Assembly: GCF_014652635.1 (NCBI RefSeq)
Contig: NZ_BMZE01000003.1
Coordinates: forward strand, 248,001 to 312,000
From: Devosia pacifica
GTDB lineage: Bacteria; Pseudomonadota; Alphaproteobacteria; Rhizobiales; Devosiaceae
Direction of reading: 5' to 3'
DNA: 64,000 nucleotides
Shown here piece after piece: positions 9,308-18,783 of this stretch. Positions within the stretch are counted from its first letter, which is position 1; every line of letters starts with the position of its first letter. The translations under genes and the position numbers were made by a program. The notes under the pieces were generated by a model. It was given only the letters and a program-made list of their open reading frames with translations. It was not told the DNA's origin and did no database searches.

Positions 9308-9489
9308 CACAGCGCCCTGTCAAACAGGCCTGGACCCATCTTGGCGATGGTCAGGACATAAAAGATGACCGCGAAGCCGAGCAGAGCAAGGGCCAATGCA
9401 ATCGAGCGTGCGCGGCGGTTTTTGCGGAAGACCTGCCCCTCGGTTTCGGGCTGTTGGTGTTGGCCGTCTTCGGTTTGCCGGTCAGTCAT
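9307..9489 (-). CDS. Small single-helix protein of the cta operon (CoxF-like)
   Basis: This 60-residue protein has a polar N-terminal third (rich in E, Q and D), a basic KNRRARS stretch, one hydrophobic helix ([20 protein letters not shown]) and a short tail. Small proteins of this shape lie between ctaB and ctaG in many alphaproteobacteria and are often annotated CoxF; the function is unknown. It overlaps the ctaB stop by four bases (ATGA) and touches ctaG on the other side. Translation therefore looks coupled, and it is very likely a real gene despite its size. Confidence 0.82.
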   Translation of the reverse strand: MTDRQTEDGQHQQPETEGQVFRKNRRARSIALALALLGFAVIFYVLTIAKMGPGLFDRAL

Positions 9490-10415
9490 AGCATCCCTCC
9501 CAGCATTTGCGTTGCAACACGATCAACCAGAAGCGCCATGAAGACCACAAACAGGTAACTCAGCGAGTAGCGGAACAAAGCACGGGCCCGGCGACGCATT
9601 TCGGCACCATCGGAGGCCTGGCGCAGGCGCAACGCGTACCAGACAAATGCGAGGCCTGTTCCACCCGCGACAATACCGTAGATCGGTCCGGCAAAGCCTG
9701 TCGCCAGCGGTGCCATGGCAATAACGGCCAGGATCACAGAATAGGCCATGATCTGATTTCTGGTTGAAGACTCGCCGACGACGTTGGGCATCATCGGAAC
9801 CCCGGCGGCGCCGTAGTCACCCTGCTTGTAGAGCGCCAGCGCCCAGAAATGCGGCGGTGTCCACAAGAAGATGATTGCGAACATGATCACGCTTTCGAGG
9901 CTCACCGTGCCGGTGACGGCAGCCCAACCGACCATGGGCGGAAACGCGCCGGCGGCGCCGCCGATGACGATGTTCTGAGGCGTCGAGCGCTTCAGCCACA
10001 TCGTGTAGATCACGACGTAAAAGAAGATGGTGAACGCAAGAAGAGCGGCGGCGGCCCAGTTAGTTGCGAGGCCCATGAGCGCCACTGAGGCAACAGCGAG
10101 GAACAAGCCGAAAGCCAGAGCCTCCTCGCGACTCACCCGACCACGCGGGATAGGCCGGTTTGCTGTTCGGCTCATGATGGCGTCGATATCGGCATCGAAC
10201 CACATGTTAAGGGCACCGGAAGCGCCCGCGGCGACTGCAACGCAGAATACGGCAATGACAGCCAGAACCGGGTTCAGATTGCCAGGGGCCAGCACGAGAC
10301 CGACAAATGCCGTGAAGACCACCAGCGACATGACGCGCGGCTTCAACAGGGCGAGGTAGTCCTCGACCCGAGCCTGTCTTCCTGTCAGCGCTGAACTGTC
10401 TTCGATATACGTCAA
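9486..10415 (-). CDS. ctaB: Heme o synthase (protoheme IX farnesyltransferase)
   Basis: With the TTG start at 10415 the protein has 309 residues, the normal family length. AGGGA lies seven bases before that TTG, and the first residues become [12 protein letters not shown]. Longer starts up to 10565 would run through the intergenic palindrome into ctaD. UbiA-superfamily motifs are present: [15 protein letters not shown] with RPIPRG, and a second acidic region near [14 protein letters not shown]. It makes heme o, the precursor of heme a, at the membrane. About eight to nine helices are predicted. Confidence 0.95.
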   Translation of the reverse strand: MTYIEDSSALTGRQARVEDYLALLKPRVMSLVVFTAFVGLVLAPGNLNPVLAVIAVFCVAVAAGASGALNMWFDADIDAIMSRTANRPIPRGRVSREEALAFGLFLAVASVALMGLATNWAAAALLAFTIFFYVVIYTMWLKRSTPQNIVIGGAAGAFPPMVGWAAVTGTVSLESVIMFAIIFLWTPPHFWALALYKQGDYGAAGVPMMPNVVGESSTRNQIMAYSVILAVIAMAPLATGFAGPIYGIVAGGTGLAFVWYALRLRQASDGAEMRRRARALFRYSLSYLFVVFMALLVDRVATQMLGGML

Positions 10416-10451
10416 GGCGATATCCCTGCGCCGGGGGCACTGTGTTCGAGC

Positions 10452-10475
10452 GGATCGCGGGCATGCCCGCGATCC
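10452..10475. repeat. Perfect 24-base palindrome between ctaD and ctaB
   Basis: The 12-base half GGATCGCGGGCA is followed by its exact reverse complement, so a very stable hairpin (11 or more pairs, centre GCATGC) can form on either strand. It lies in the 74-base gap between the ctaD stop and the ctaB start. No T-run follows on the minus strand, so it is not a standard intrinsic terminator. An mRNA-stabilising or processing hairpin that sets the ratio of CtaD to CtaB is the simplest reading. Confidence 0.7.
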
Positions 10476-10489
10476 AGATGGTCTGCCCT

Positions 10490-12190
10490 TTAGTGGGCGT
10501 TGGTCGAGTCGATCTTCGGCAAGGTCGAGAACGAGTGGTACGGCGGTGGCGACGACAGCGTCCACTCAAGCGTCGTTGCACCATCGCCCCACGGATTGTC
10601 AGGAGCTTTACGCTTCTTGCGAACCGAATCGATCATGACCCAGAAGAAGATCAGCAGCGAGATGAACGTGATGTAATACCCGATCGAAGAGACCCGGTTC
10701 CACATGCCGTACGCATCCGGGTAGTCGATATAGCGACGCGGCATACCGGCAAGCCCGAGGAAGTGCTGCGGGAAGAAGATCAGGTTCACGCCAACGAACA
10801 TCACCCAGAAATGCGCGTTGGCCAGCTTCTCGTTGTACAGAAGGCCGAACATTTTCGGGTACCAGTAGTACCAGCCGGCAAACATCGTGAAGACAGCGCC
10901 GAGCGAGAGCACGTAGTGGAAGTGCGCCACGACATAATAGGTGTCGTGAAGAGCACGGTCGGCACCGGCATTTGCCAGAACCACGCCGGTGACACCACCA
11001 ACGGTGAACAGGAAGATGAAGCCGATCGCCCACAACATCGGGGTACGGAAGCTGATCGAGCCGCCCCACATCGTCGCGATCCACGAGAAGATCTTCACGC
11101 CGGTCGGGACCGCAATCACCATCGTGGCGGCAACGAAGTAACGCTGCACGTCGAGGCTGAGGCCGGTAGTGTACATGTGGTGCGCCCACACGACGAAGCC
11201 GACAAAGCCGATGGCAACCATCGCATAGACCATTGCGAGGTAACCGAAGATCGGCTTGCGCGAGAAGGTCGACACGATGTGGCTGACGATGCCGAAGCCC
11301 GGCAAGATCATGATGTACACTTCCGGGTGACCGAAGAACCAGAACAGGTGCTGGAACAGGATCGGATCACCACCGCCCGCCGGAGCGAAGAACGTGGTGC
11401 CGAAGTTGCGGTCAGTCAGGAGCATGGTGATACCGCCAGCCAAGACCGGCAGCGCCAGCAGAAGCAGGAACGCAGTCACCAGCGTCGCCCACGCGAACAG
11501 CGGCATCTTGTGAAGCGTCATGCCGGGCGCACGCATGTTGAAGATCGTGGTGATGAGGTTGATCGCGCCGAGAATGGACGAGATACCCGCAACGTGCAGC
11601 GACAAGATCACGAAATCCATCGCCGGACCCGGCTGACCGGAGGTCGAGAATGGCGGATAGATGGTCCAGCCGCCACCTGAGCCATACATGCCGGCCGGGC
11701 CTTCGAAGAACAGCGACATCAGGGTGAGCAGGAATGCCGGCGGCAGAAGCCAGAACGCGATATTGTTGATACGCGGGAAGGCTGTGTCGGGGGCCCCGAT
11801 CATCAACGGTGCAAAGTAGTTACCGAACCCACCGACGGTTGCCGGCATCACGGTGAAGAACACCATGATCAGCGCGTGCGCAGTGGTGAAGACGTTGTAC
11901 ATGTGCTTGCCGGCATCGAGTGCGGCATCGCCCTCAAGCCCATAGCTCATGGCCGCCAGACCGTGGAAGATCTGGATGCCCGGCTCCTGCAGTTCCATGC
12001 GCATGAAGCCGGAGAGCACACCGCCGATCACACCGGCGATGATCGAGAACACCAGGTACATGATCCCGATGTCCTTGTGATTGGTCGAGTAGAGCCAGCG
12101 CCTCCAGCCCGTTGGGCCATGATCATGCTCTGCGGCGCTGTCATGCCCGGTTGCATGGGCCTCTAGATGAGCTGCGTCTGCATTTGCCAT
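10490..12190 (-). CDS. ctaD: Cytochrome c oxidase subunit I (aa3 type)
   Basis: This 566-residue, 12-helix heme-copper subunit has a heme a histidine in [11 protein letters not shown], the D-channel entry in [12 protein letters not shown], and CuB and cross-link residues in [15 protein letters not shown]. The CuB His pair is in WAHHMYTTG, the K-channel lysine in [12 protein letters not shown], and the heme a3/a histidines in VAHFHYVLS. The glutamate of GHPEVY marks a type A1 oxidase. The start is ATG at 12190. It lies 22 bases downstream of ctaC and is the catalytic core of the operon. Confidence 0.99.
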   Translation of the reverse strand: MANADAAHLEAHATGHDSAAEHDHGPTGWRRWLYSTNHKDIGIMYLVFSIIAGVIGGVLSGFMRMELQEPGIQIFHGLAAMSYGLEGDAALDAGKHMYNVFTTAHALIMVFFTVMPATVGGFGNYFAPLMIGAPDTAFPRINNIAFWLLPPAFLLTLMSLFFEGPAGMYGSGGGWTIYPPFSTSGQPGPAMDFVILSLHVAGISSILGAINLITTIFNMRAPGMTLHKMPLFAWATLVTAFLLLLALPVLAGGITMLLTDRNFGTTFFAPAGGGDPILFQHLFWFFGHPEVYIMILPGFGIVSHIVSTFSRKPIFGYLAMVYAMVAIGFVGFVVWAHHMYTTGLSLDVQRYFVAATMVIAVPTGVKIFSWIATMWGGSISFRTPMLWAIGFIFLFTVGGVTGVVLANAGADRALHDTYYVVAHFHYVLSLGAVFTMFAGWYYWYPKMFGLLYNEKLANAHFWVMFVGVNLIFFPQHFLGLAGMPRRYIDYPDAYGMWNRVSSIGYYITFISLLIFFWVMIDSVRKKRKAPDNPWGDGATTLEWTLSSPPPYHSFSTLPKIDSTNAH

Positions 12191-12212
12191 TACTGTGGTC
12201 CCCTACTCTGTC

Positions 12213-13145
12213 TTACCGGGCCGCCACGAGAGTGGCCTGGGCGTCATCATAGCTGCCGTTTTCGAATGCAGCTATGAACGCATCATATTCCTCGCGCTCA
12301 ACGACGCGGATAGCGATCGGCATGAAGGCGTGATCCTTACCGCACAGCTCCGAGCACTGACCATAGAACATGCCGGTTTCCTCAGCATTGAACCAGGTCT
12401 CGTTGAGGCGTCCCGGAACGGCATCGATCTTGATACCGAAGGAGGGCAGCGCAAAGGCGTGGATCACGCCGGTCGGCGCTGCGGTCACCTGAAGACGGAC
12501 GGTCGTTCCAACGGGCACGACAAGCTCGTTGTCGACCGCGAGCAGCCGTGGCTGCACGACTTCTTCCGCCAGACGCGCTTCCTCATTGAGCATGTAGGAA
12601 TCAAAGAACAGGCCCTGATCGACATATTCATACGTCCAGAACCATTGCTCACCGGTCGCCTTCACCGTCACTTCCGGCGCCGGCACCTCGACCTCGCCGA
12701 ACGAGAAGATGTTGGAGCCAAGATATTTGCGCTCGCCATCCGGCACGGTGATCTGATCGGCCAAAACGCCGAAAGACGGCACGGCGATAACGATGAGGAT
12801 AATGATCGGCACAACCGTCCAGACCACCTCGACAACGGTGTTGTGCGTGAAACGCGACGGCACGGGATTGGCTTTTGCGTTGAAACGCACAACCACAATG
12901 ACCAGCAGTGCCAACACAAGCAGCACTATCGCAGTGATCGTCCACATCAGAACGCCATCATGGAAGGCGACAATCGAATCCATGATCGGCGTCACGGACC
13001 TTTGAAGTCCGAGCTGCCCATCATGGGCATAGCCGCCTTCTTGAATGAGCGTTGCGCCGGCATCCTGAGCCATTGCAGCACCCGGGAAAGCTGCCATGAG
13101 GCCGATCGCCGTCAGCGCCAAACGCTTGAGTGTCAGTGCGGTCAC
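12213..13145 (-). CDS. ctaC: Cytochrome c oxidase subunit II
   Basis: This 310-residue protein starts at GTG 13145, where GGGGG lies seven bases upstream and the reading begins with a signal peptide (TALTLKRLALTAIGLMAAFPGAAMAQ). An in-frame ATG at 13205 has no such support. Two membrane helices follow, then the cupredoxin domain. The CuA site is visible in GQCSELCGKDHAFMPI near the end, with its partner histidine in TGVIHAFALPSFG. There is no C-terminal cytochrome c domain, so this is the ordinary aa3 form. First gene of the cta operon. Confidence 0.97.
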   Translation of the reverse strand: MTALTLKRLALTAIGLMAAFPGAAMAQDAGATLIQEGGYAHDGQLGLQRSVTPIMDSIVAFHDGVLMWTITAIVLLVLALLVIVVVRFNAKANPVPSRFTHNTVVEVVWTVVPIIILIVIAVPSFGVLADQITVPDGERKYLGSNIFSFGEVEVPAPEVTVKATGEQWFWTYEYVDQGLFFDSYMLNEEARLAEEVVQPRLLAVDNELVVPVGTTVRLQVTAAPTGVIHAFALPSFGIKIDAVPGRLNETWFNAEETGMFYGQCSELCGKDHAFMPIAIRVVEREEYDAFIAAFENGSYDDAQATLVAAR

Positions 13146-13430
13146 CTCATAACCCCCTGTATTCGGTTGGTGGATCGCAGTCAGGGAGAGGCAACTGTGC
13201 GGCATAGCTTACGCCGCCCCGACTCAACCCCGGAGCGTCATCTGTCTCGTGACTGCTTAACCACATCGGCACGCGCAAGTCCATCGCAAGCACGATCAAC
13301 ACCTGTGCGGCAAATCGCGCGTTCGGCTTCTGCGATCGACACAGAGGACGCAGCGTTGACAGCGTGTGTGGGCATGGTCGAAACAGGAAACGTGCCCTGT
13401 TGAGGTCGATTCGAGTAAGTGGAGCGCATC
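13146..13430. promoter_or_regulatory. Divergent promoter region between ctaC and the IalB gene
   Basis: This 285-base gap separates two divergent genes and holds no credible coding sequence. For the IalB gene a TTGACA at 13356-13361 is a possible -35 box, but no good -10 follows at the right distance. For ctaC a TTGAGT-like box followed by TATGCC is possible on the minus strand. Both are weak readings, so only the presence of two promoters is inferred, not their exact positions. Confidence 0.3.
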
Positions 13431-13943
13431 GTGACTATAGGATTGAAGCGGCTTCTTGCAGGCCTCACCTTCGGGCTGTTCGGCGCCATCGCATTGACCA
13501 GCGGCGCCAATGCGCAAAGCGTCGTACGTGGCGAATACGGCGACTGGCAGATGAGTTGCGACACCCCACCCGGCGCGAGTTCCGAGCAGTGCGCGATCAT
13601 CCAGAACGTGACGGCCGAAGACCAGCCAAATGTCGGCCTGTCGGTCATCGTTCTCAAGACAGCGGATCGCGAAGCGCAACTCCTGCGGGTGCTGGCACCT
13701 TTGGGAGTGCTTCTGCCGAACGGGCTGGGCCTCAACGTCGATGGCGAGGATATGGGGCGTGTGGCATTCGTCCGTTGCCTGCCGAATGGCTGCATCGCCG
13801 AGGTTTTGCTCGACGAGGAGCTGATCAGCACCCTGTCCGAGGGGAACGATGCAATTTTCGTGGTCTTTAGGACGCCCGAAGAGGGCATCGGCATTCCCGT
13901 CTCGCTTTCCGGGTTTGCAGACGGCTTCGCTGCGCTCCCCTGA
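13431..13943 (+). CDS. Invasion-associated locus B (IalB) family secreted protein
   Basis: The protein has 170 residues. The GTG at 13431 is chosen because GGAG lies six bases upstream; a GTG at 13419 would place that site inside the gene. An N-terminal signal peptide (TIGLKRLLAGLTFGLFGAIAL, then ANAQ) leads into YGDWQMSCD. The IalB pattern follows, with paired cysteines in CDTPPGASSEQC and VRCLPNGC. IalB was first described as an invasion factor of Bartonella, but the family is widespread in free-living alphaproteobacteria, where its role is unclear. Periplasmic or surface location is inferred from the signal peptide. Confidence 0.9.
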   Translation: MTIGLKRLLAGLTFGLFGAIALTSGANAQSVVRGEYGDWQMSCDTPPGASSEQCAIIQNVTAEDQPNVGLSVIVLKTADREAQLLRVLAPLGVLLPNGLGLNVDGEDMGRVAFVRCLPNGCIAEVLLDEELISTLSEGNDAIFVVFRTPEEGIGIPVSLSGFADGFAALP

Positions 13944-13970
13944 TTGCCTGACAGACGGGCCTTCTGGCCA

Positions 13971-14007
13971 GAAAAAAGCCGGACACGCGCCTAAAACGCG
14001 GTCCGGC
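13971..14007 (-). terminator. Intrinsic terminator for the DUF1127 gene
   Basis: A stem of seven pairs (GCCGGAC / GTCCGGC) extended by four more (CGCG / CGCG) across a one-base bulge closes a seven-base loop. Read on the minus strand it is followed by TTTTTTC. It lies about 140 bases after the DUF1127 stop and just past the convergent IalB stop, so it should end the minus-strand transcript. No T-run is present on the plus side. Confidence 0.7.
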
Positions 14008-14144
14008 CAGTTGGTCAGGAAACAAGGCCGGCAAAGCCGACCTGGGTGATGATCCGTGCCGCTCCGCCTCAAGCGCGAGAGCACGAACCAACAAGTGGGC
14101 GCAGCAGGCTGCGCGAACTGTTCGTCCTCGGAAACGGCGTTGGA

Positions 14145-14426
14145 CTACCCCGTCAGGCCGCGGGCGCGGCGCGCACGGGCCATAGCGAAGTCGAGCCCGA
14201 TCCGCGCTTTCGGATTGCGCATCGCCTCAAGCACGAGGCTCCTGTTGATACCGAGATCATCGAGGCGCTCTTCCTCGAGCTCCAGCAGCGCCACCAGCGC
14301 ACGGCGGCGACGGCGCGCGTCGATCCAGGCTTTGACAAGGCGGGCCGGAAAAGAGCGAACGTGAGGTTGTGCTGCGGCCGCTTTGGACCGCTCGCCCGAA
14401 AGCAAGAGGGTCATCGTACTGTCCAT
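14145..14426 (-). CDS. DUF1127 domain protein
   Basis: This small basic protein has 93 residues from the ATG at 14426; an earlier ATG at 14507 would add a poorly conserved arginine-rich extension, so the start is uncertain. The DUF1127 core is clear: a basic RRRRALVALLELEEERLDD helix followed by LGINRSLVLEAMR. Proteins of this family in Rhizobiales have been linked to RNA-related and phosphate-related regulation, but no mechanism can be read here. It is transcribed divergently from a LysR regulator, a common pairing, and is followed by a good terminator. Confidence 0.85.
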   Translation of the reverse strand: MDSTMTLLLSGERSKAAAAQPHVRSFPARLVKAWIDARRRRRALVALLELEEERLDDLGINRSLVLEAMRNPKARIGLDFAMARARRARGLTG

Positions 14427-14562
14427 TTCTGCTCTGCCGGCAAGCCGCCGGCGGCGCCACCACAGGAGGATGCGGCGACATTGGGAAACTAGGGAGTGGA
14501 CATCCATTCGTCCAACAAATAGATTTTATCTTGTCGATCAAAAACCGTGATGAGCTTCAATC

Positions 14563-15450
14563 ATGTCTTCTCCTCTCGATCTCGACCAGTTGAAGAGTTT
14601 CTGCGCCATTGCCGATTGCGGCAGTTTCACCGAAGCAGCACGGCGCGTTCACAAGACACAATCGGCTGTCTCGATGCAGATTAAGCGCCTCGAGGACCGT
14701 CTCGGCTACCCGCTTTTGACGCGCGACGGCAGAAGCGTCGCGACGACCCAGCATGGCGAGGCGCTCTATGCGCGGGCGCGCCAGATGCTTCGGATTAATG
14801 CGGAGATTCTCGATTACTTCGCCGATGAGGATCTATCGGGTTCCGTCCGGTTCGGCGTGCCGGACGACTACGCGGTGCGGCTGCTGCCGGTGATCCTTTC
14901 GAGCTTCAAGCGCACCCATCCGCGCATTGCTGTCGATGTGGCAACGACATCATCGGAAGAACTGCTCGCCGGAATGCGCAGCGGCCAATACGATCTGATC
15001 GTTTTTACGCAAGGCACCAGCAACAGTTATGGGGAGCTGTTCCGGACCGAAAAGATGCACTGGGTCGCGTCACAGGGTGGCGATGCTCTGAGTGCGCCGG
15101 TGCTGCCGGTTGCCTGCGGTACCAGCTGCTGCATCTGGCGTCTGGATGCGCTCGAGGCACTGAACCGGACTGGCCGGGATTATCGTGTCGCCTACACATC
15201 ATCAAACGCCACGGCGATCACCAGTGCCGTTCTGTCAGACCTGGCTGTCGGGTTTCTGCCAGAAAGCGCGCTGCAGCCCGGCATGAGGCTTGTCGATGAG
15301 GGCTACGGGTTGCCACGCCTCGCCGACGCGCAGATTGCGCTCATGCGCGGCAGCCATGCCTATGGCAGCATTTATGATGCGCTTGCCACGCACATCATCA
15401 ATAGCATGGGTAATCTTGATCGCTCCCGGCACATGGAAGCAGCTGAGTGA
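14563..15450 (+). CDS. LysR family transcriptional regulator
   Basis: The protein has 295 residues, the standard size. The N-terminal winged helix-turn-helix is unmistakable (LDQLKSFCAIADCGSFTEAA, then R-R-V-H-K-T-Q-S-A-V-S-M-Q-I-K-R-L-E), and the rest is a periplasmic-binding-like effector domain. It is divergent from the DUF1127 gene with a gap of about 136 bases. A TTG-N5-CAA half-palindrome at about 14531-14541 could be its autoregulatory operator (inference). The effector is unknown. It may control the DUF1127 gene; the ABC pair downstream is 73 bases away and could also be a target. Confidence 0.93.
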   Translation: MSSPLDLDQLKSFCAIADCGSFTEAARRVHKTQSAVSMQIKRLEDRLGYPLLTRDGRSVATTQHGEALYARARQMLRINAEILDYFADEDLSGSVRFGVPDDYAVRLLPVILSSFKRTHPRIAVDVATTSSEELLAGMRSGQYDLIVFTQGTSNSYGELFRTEKMHWVASQGGDALSAPVLPVACGTSCCIWRLDALEALNRTGRDYRVAYTSSNATAITSAVLSDLAVGFLPESALQPGMRLVDEGYGLPRLADAQIALMRGSHAYGSIYDALATHIINSMGNLDRSRHMEAAE

Positions 15451-15523
15451 TGGACGAATCCGTATCAAGGCCTAGTATCCATAACCGACGATGATGGCCG
15501 GCTGCGACGGAGCATGAATACCG

Positions 15524-16513
15524 ATGGATAACGATCAGCCCAATGTGACAGCTGACGGCCAGATCATGATCGAAACGAAGGGCCTCTCCCGGATCTACAA
15601 GACCCGCGGGAAGACGGTAGAGGCTGTTCGCGGCGTCGATTTTTCCGTGTCATCGGGCGAAATCGTCGGCTTTTTGGGGCCGAATGGTGCCGGCAAGACG
15701 ACGACGCTCAAGATGCTGACGACCTTGCTGACGCCGACGGGCGGCAGCGCCCGGGTGGCCGGGTTTGATCTGCGTAAGGATCCGGTCGGGGTGCGCCGGG
15801 CTATTGGCTATGTCAGCCAGGCGGGCTCTACGGCATCCGAGGCGCGGGCTGGGGAAGAACTTGTGAGCCATGCTCGCTTCTACGGCATCGACAAGCACAC
15901 GGCGACGCAACGTGCCCGCGATCTGCTGGCAGCGCTCGATCTTGCCGACATCTGGGAGCGCAAGTGCGGATTGCTCTCCGGCGGACAGAGGCGGCGTCTC
16001 GATATCGTGATGGGGTTGATCCACCAGCCTAAGCTGGTGTTTCTGGATGAGCCATCGACCGGGCTCGACCCGCAGAGCCGCGCCAATCTGTGGACGCATA
16101 TCCGCAAGCTTCGCGACGAAATCGGCACCACCGTCTTTATTACCACCCACTACATGGACGAGGCAGATGCGCTCTCGGACAGGCTGCTGGTGATCGACAA
16201 GGGCGAGATCGTTGCCGAGGGCACGCCATCCGAATTGAAGCGGCGTGTCTCGGGTGATGCAATCACGCTGACTTTCCGCGACGATGCCGATGCGCGCCAG
16301 GCCGGCGATGCAGCAGCAAAGATGCCGGGCGCCGAAACGCCTGTTGTCGAAGGGCATTTGGTGCGTGTTCACGTACCGGATGGCGCCTCGGCCTTGCCGG
16401 CCCTGCTTGCGGAGCTGGCGCGTGCCGATATCACGGCGACCGGCGTCGAAGTGAAAAAGCCAACGCTCGATGACGTCTTTCTCAGCCTTACCGGTCGCTC
16501 GTTGCGGGACTGA
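15524..16513 (+). CDS. ABC-2 exporter ATP-binding protein (DrrA-like)
   Basis: This 329-residue nucleotide-binding subunit has Walker A in [14 protein letters not shown], the signature LSGGQRRRLDIVMGL, and Walker B in LVFLDEPSTGLDP with the H-loop histidine in TTHYMDEADAL. The C-terminal 90 residues form the extension found in daunorubicin-resistance (DrrA) type exporters. It pairs with the permease gene 20 bases downstream. The substrate is unknown; the family exports drugs, lipids or polysaccharides, and DrrA resemblance alone does not prove drug export. Confidence 0.93.
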   Translation: MDNDQPNVTADGQIMIETKGLSRIYKTRGKTVEAVRGVDFSVSSGEIVGFLGPNGAGKTTTLKMLTTLLTPTGGSARVAGFDLRKDPVGVRRAIGYVSQAGSTASEARAGEELVSHARFYGIDKHTATQRARDLLAALDLADIWERKCGLLSGGQRRRLDIVMGLIHQPKLVFLDEPSTGLDPQSRANLWTHIRKLRDEIGTTVFITTHYMDEADALSDRLLVIDKGEIVAEGTPSELKRRVSGDAITLTFRDDADARQAGDAAAKMPGAETPVVEGHLVRVHVPDGASALPALLAELARADITATGVEVKKPTLDDVFLSLTGRSLRD

Positions 16514-16533
16514 CCGACTGCAGGACAATGCTC

Positions 16534-17298
16534 ATGCCGACAATCCTATCCGATACCTGGACCGTCTTTTCGCGCGCCATGCTGCTGTCCGTACGCCAGC
16601 CGCTGTGGGTGGCCATCGGTATCTTGCAGCCAATCCTTTATCTGACGCTGTTCGGCCCGCTGCTTGAACGCGTGGCGAGCGTACCCGGGTTTCCGCCCGG
16701 CGATGCCTGGGTTGTCTTCGTGCCCGGGCTTCTGGTGCAGCTTGGCATTTTCGGGGGACTGTTCGTCGGTTTCGGCATCATCGCGGAATGGCGCGCCGGT
16801 GTAATCGATCGAATGATGGTGACGCCTGCCAGCCGTGTCGCCCTGATTTCCGGCCGGGTTCTGCGCGATGTGGTGGTGCTCGTGGTCCAGGCGATCATCC
16901 TGACAGGTTGCGCGTATTTTTTCGGGCTGCGCGTGCCGATCTGGGCGGTGCTGATCGGCCTCGTGCTGATCGCAATGCTTGGCGCCGCCTTCTCCTACAT
17001 TTCCTATGCCGTCGGCCTGATGACGAAAAGCGAGGACGCGTTTGCACCGCTGGTCAACACCGTAGCCCTGCCCGTGCTGTTGCTGTCCGGCATCCTGTTG
17101 CCGATGAGCCTCGCGCCCGCCTGGCTGCAGGTGCTCTCGGCGATCAACCCTTTCAAGCACATCGTCGACGCGCTACGCGCGATCTTCCGCGGCGAGGTGC
17201 TCTCGCCGGTGGTTGCTCTTGGGCTGGTGCTCGCAATTGCGCTGATCGCGCTCGGTGCGTGGTTCGGCAACCGGGTCTTTGCCGCGCAGACCAAGTAA
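16534..17298 (+). CDS. ABC-2 type permease (DrrB-like)
   Basis: The protein has about 254 residues and six membrane helices with the ABC-2 signature region (GLMTKSEDAFAPLVNTVALPVLLLSG). The ATG at 16534 is preferred because AGGA lies eight bases upstream; an ATG at 16528 is only two bases from it. It forms an exporter with the adjacent ATP-binding protein. It faces the gshA gene tail-to-tail with a 27-base gap. Confidence 0.92.
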   Translation: MPTILSDTWTVFSRAMLLSVRQPLWVAIGILQPILYLTLFGPLLERVASVPGFPPGDAWVVFVPGLLVQLGIFGGLFVGFGIIAEWRAGVIDRMMVTPASRVALISGRVLRDVVVLVVQAIILTGCAYFFGLRVPIWAVLIGLVLIAMLGAAFSYISYAVGLMTKSEDAFAPLVNTVALPVLLLSGILLPMSLAPAWLQVLSAINPFKHIVDALRAIFRGEVLSPVVALGLVLAIALIALGAWFGNRVFAAQTK

Positions 17299-17325
17299 TG
17301 CGCGGCACTCGCTCTTTGGTGACGG

Positions 17326-18711
17326 CTAGACCTTGGCTTCCTTGAAGATCTGCGTCAGGTCGCCTTTCCAGGCGTCCCGATTGCGCTTCAACCAGTATTG
17401 CGCACGGGTCTCGTCACGCTGCACGATTTCTTCAAGCGGCGCAATGTGGATGGTTTCGTCATTGCCGTTCTCATCGAGAATGGCGCGGCGAGCGAGGCCG
17501 GCACTGGCGATACCGACGACTTCGCGGGCTGCGTCCTGCACTTCACCGAAACGCAGCACGTCGTCTGGCCAGACCGTCTTCAAAGCGGTCTTTGGGACTT
17601 CGCGACGCAGGATCTGGCGGGTTTCCGGCTCCCATTCCATCACAAGCTCGTAAGCCGTCTGCAATGCAACATCGTCGTAAAGCAGCCCGACCCATAGCGC
17701 AGAAAGCGCCGTCGCCATCTTGGGTTCGCCCATGTCGGCGCCGCGCATTTCGAGGAACTGTTTGAGCCGGACTTCCGGGAACAGTGTCGAGAGGTGATCC
17801 TCCCAATCGCGCTGCGTCGGTTTTTCACCGGGTAGCTGCGGCAGCCTCCCATCAAGGAACGCGCGGAAGTCTTCGCCTGCCACGTTGACGTATTGGCCGT
17901 CGCGGACGACGAAATACATCGGCACCTGAAGAGCATAGTCGGCGTAGCGCTCGAAGCCGAACCCGTCCTCGAAGACGAAGGGCAGCATGCCGGTCCGGTC
18001 TGGATCGGTGTGTTCCCAGATATGCGATCGGAAACTCTGATAGCCACTGTCTCGCCCATCGACGAACGGGGAGTTGGCGAACAAGGCGGTCACGATCGGC
18101 TGCAGTGCGAGGCTGACGCGCAGCTTCTTGACCATGTCAGCTTCAGAGCTGAAATCGAGATTGGACTGCACCGTGGCGGAGCGGAACATCATCGACCGCC
18201 CGAGCGTGTCGACCTTATCCATATAGGGCGCCATGATCGCATAGCGCGATTTCGGCACAGCCGGGATTTCATCGACCGACCACAATGGTGTCACGCCAAG
18301 GCCCAGAAAGTTGATATCGAGCGGCTCCGCTACCGATTTGGTAATGCGCACATGTTCGGCGATTTCCGCGGCGGTGCCGTGAACCGTTGCCTGAGGGGCG
18401 CCCGAGAGCTCGAACTGGCCGCCCGGTTCCAGAGTGATGCCGCCAGCGACCTGGTTGTTGCGCATACCGATGGGATTGTCGCCGTCATAGAACATGTCCC
18501 AGCCGCGCGCCTTCTGAACGCCTTCAAGAAGCGCGCGGATGCCCTGCTCGCCATCGTAACGAACCGGACGCAGCGGATCCGTGTGAAACACGTGCAATTC
18601 ATGCTCGGTGCCGACCCGCCAGTCTTCGCGCGGTTTGGCACCTTTCGCCATGGCCTCGATCAGGTCGGTGCGCGATTCGATCGGCGGGGAGTATTGGTCG
18701 TCACCGGCCAT
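17326..18711 (-). CDS. gshA: Glutamate-cysteine ligase
   Basis: This 461-residue enzyme makes gamma-glutamylcysteine, the first step of glutathione synthesis. It belongs to the alphaproteobacterial/plant-type class, shown by RVGTEHELHVF near the N-terminus, GGQFELSGAP and YMDKVDTLGRSMMFRSATVQ. The ATG at 18711 has GAGGG four bases upstream and gives the usual N-terminus; an in-frame start at 18753 lacks a ribosome site. It lies 72 bases after rsmE on the same strand, a linkage common in Rhizobiales. Confidence 0.95.
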   Translation of the reverse strand: MAGDDQYSPPIESRTDLIEAMAKGAKPREDWRVGTEHELHVFHTDPLRPVRYDGEQGIRALLEGVQKARGWDMFYDGDNPIGMRNNQVAGGITLEPGGQFELSGAPQATVHGTAAEIAEHVRITKSVAEPLDINFLGLGVTPLWSVDEIPAVPKSRYAIMAPYMDKVDTLGRSMMFRSATVQSNLDFSSEADMVKKLRVSLALQPIVTALFANSPFVDGRDSGYQSFRSHIWEHTDPDRTGMLPFVFEDGFGFERYADYALQVPMYFVVRDGQYVNVAGEDFRAFLDGRLPQLPGEKPTQRDWEDHLSTLFPEVRLKQFLEMRGADMGEPKMATALSALWVGLLYDDVALQTAYELVMEWEPETRQILRREVPKTALKTVWPDDVLRFGEVQDAAREVVGIASAGLARRAILDENGNDETIHIAPLEEIVQRDETRAQYWLKRNRDAWKGDLTQIFKEAKV

Positions 18712-18783
18712 CAGGCCCTCATGGCTTGGAAGTAATAAAGTGGCGGCGACCATATATATTGAGGCCGCGAAATCAAATCCCTT

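Noticed and set aside
10442..11680. 412-codon plus-strand frame opposite ctaD
   Set aside because: It mirrors ctaD codon bias, has no family pattern and contradicts the certain subunit I gene on the other strand.
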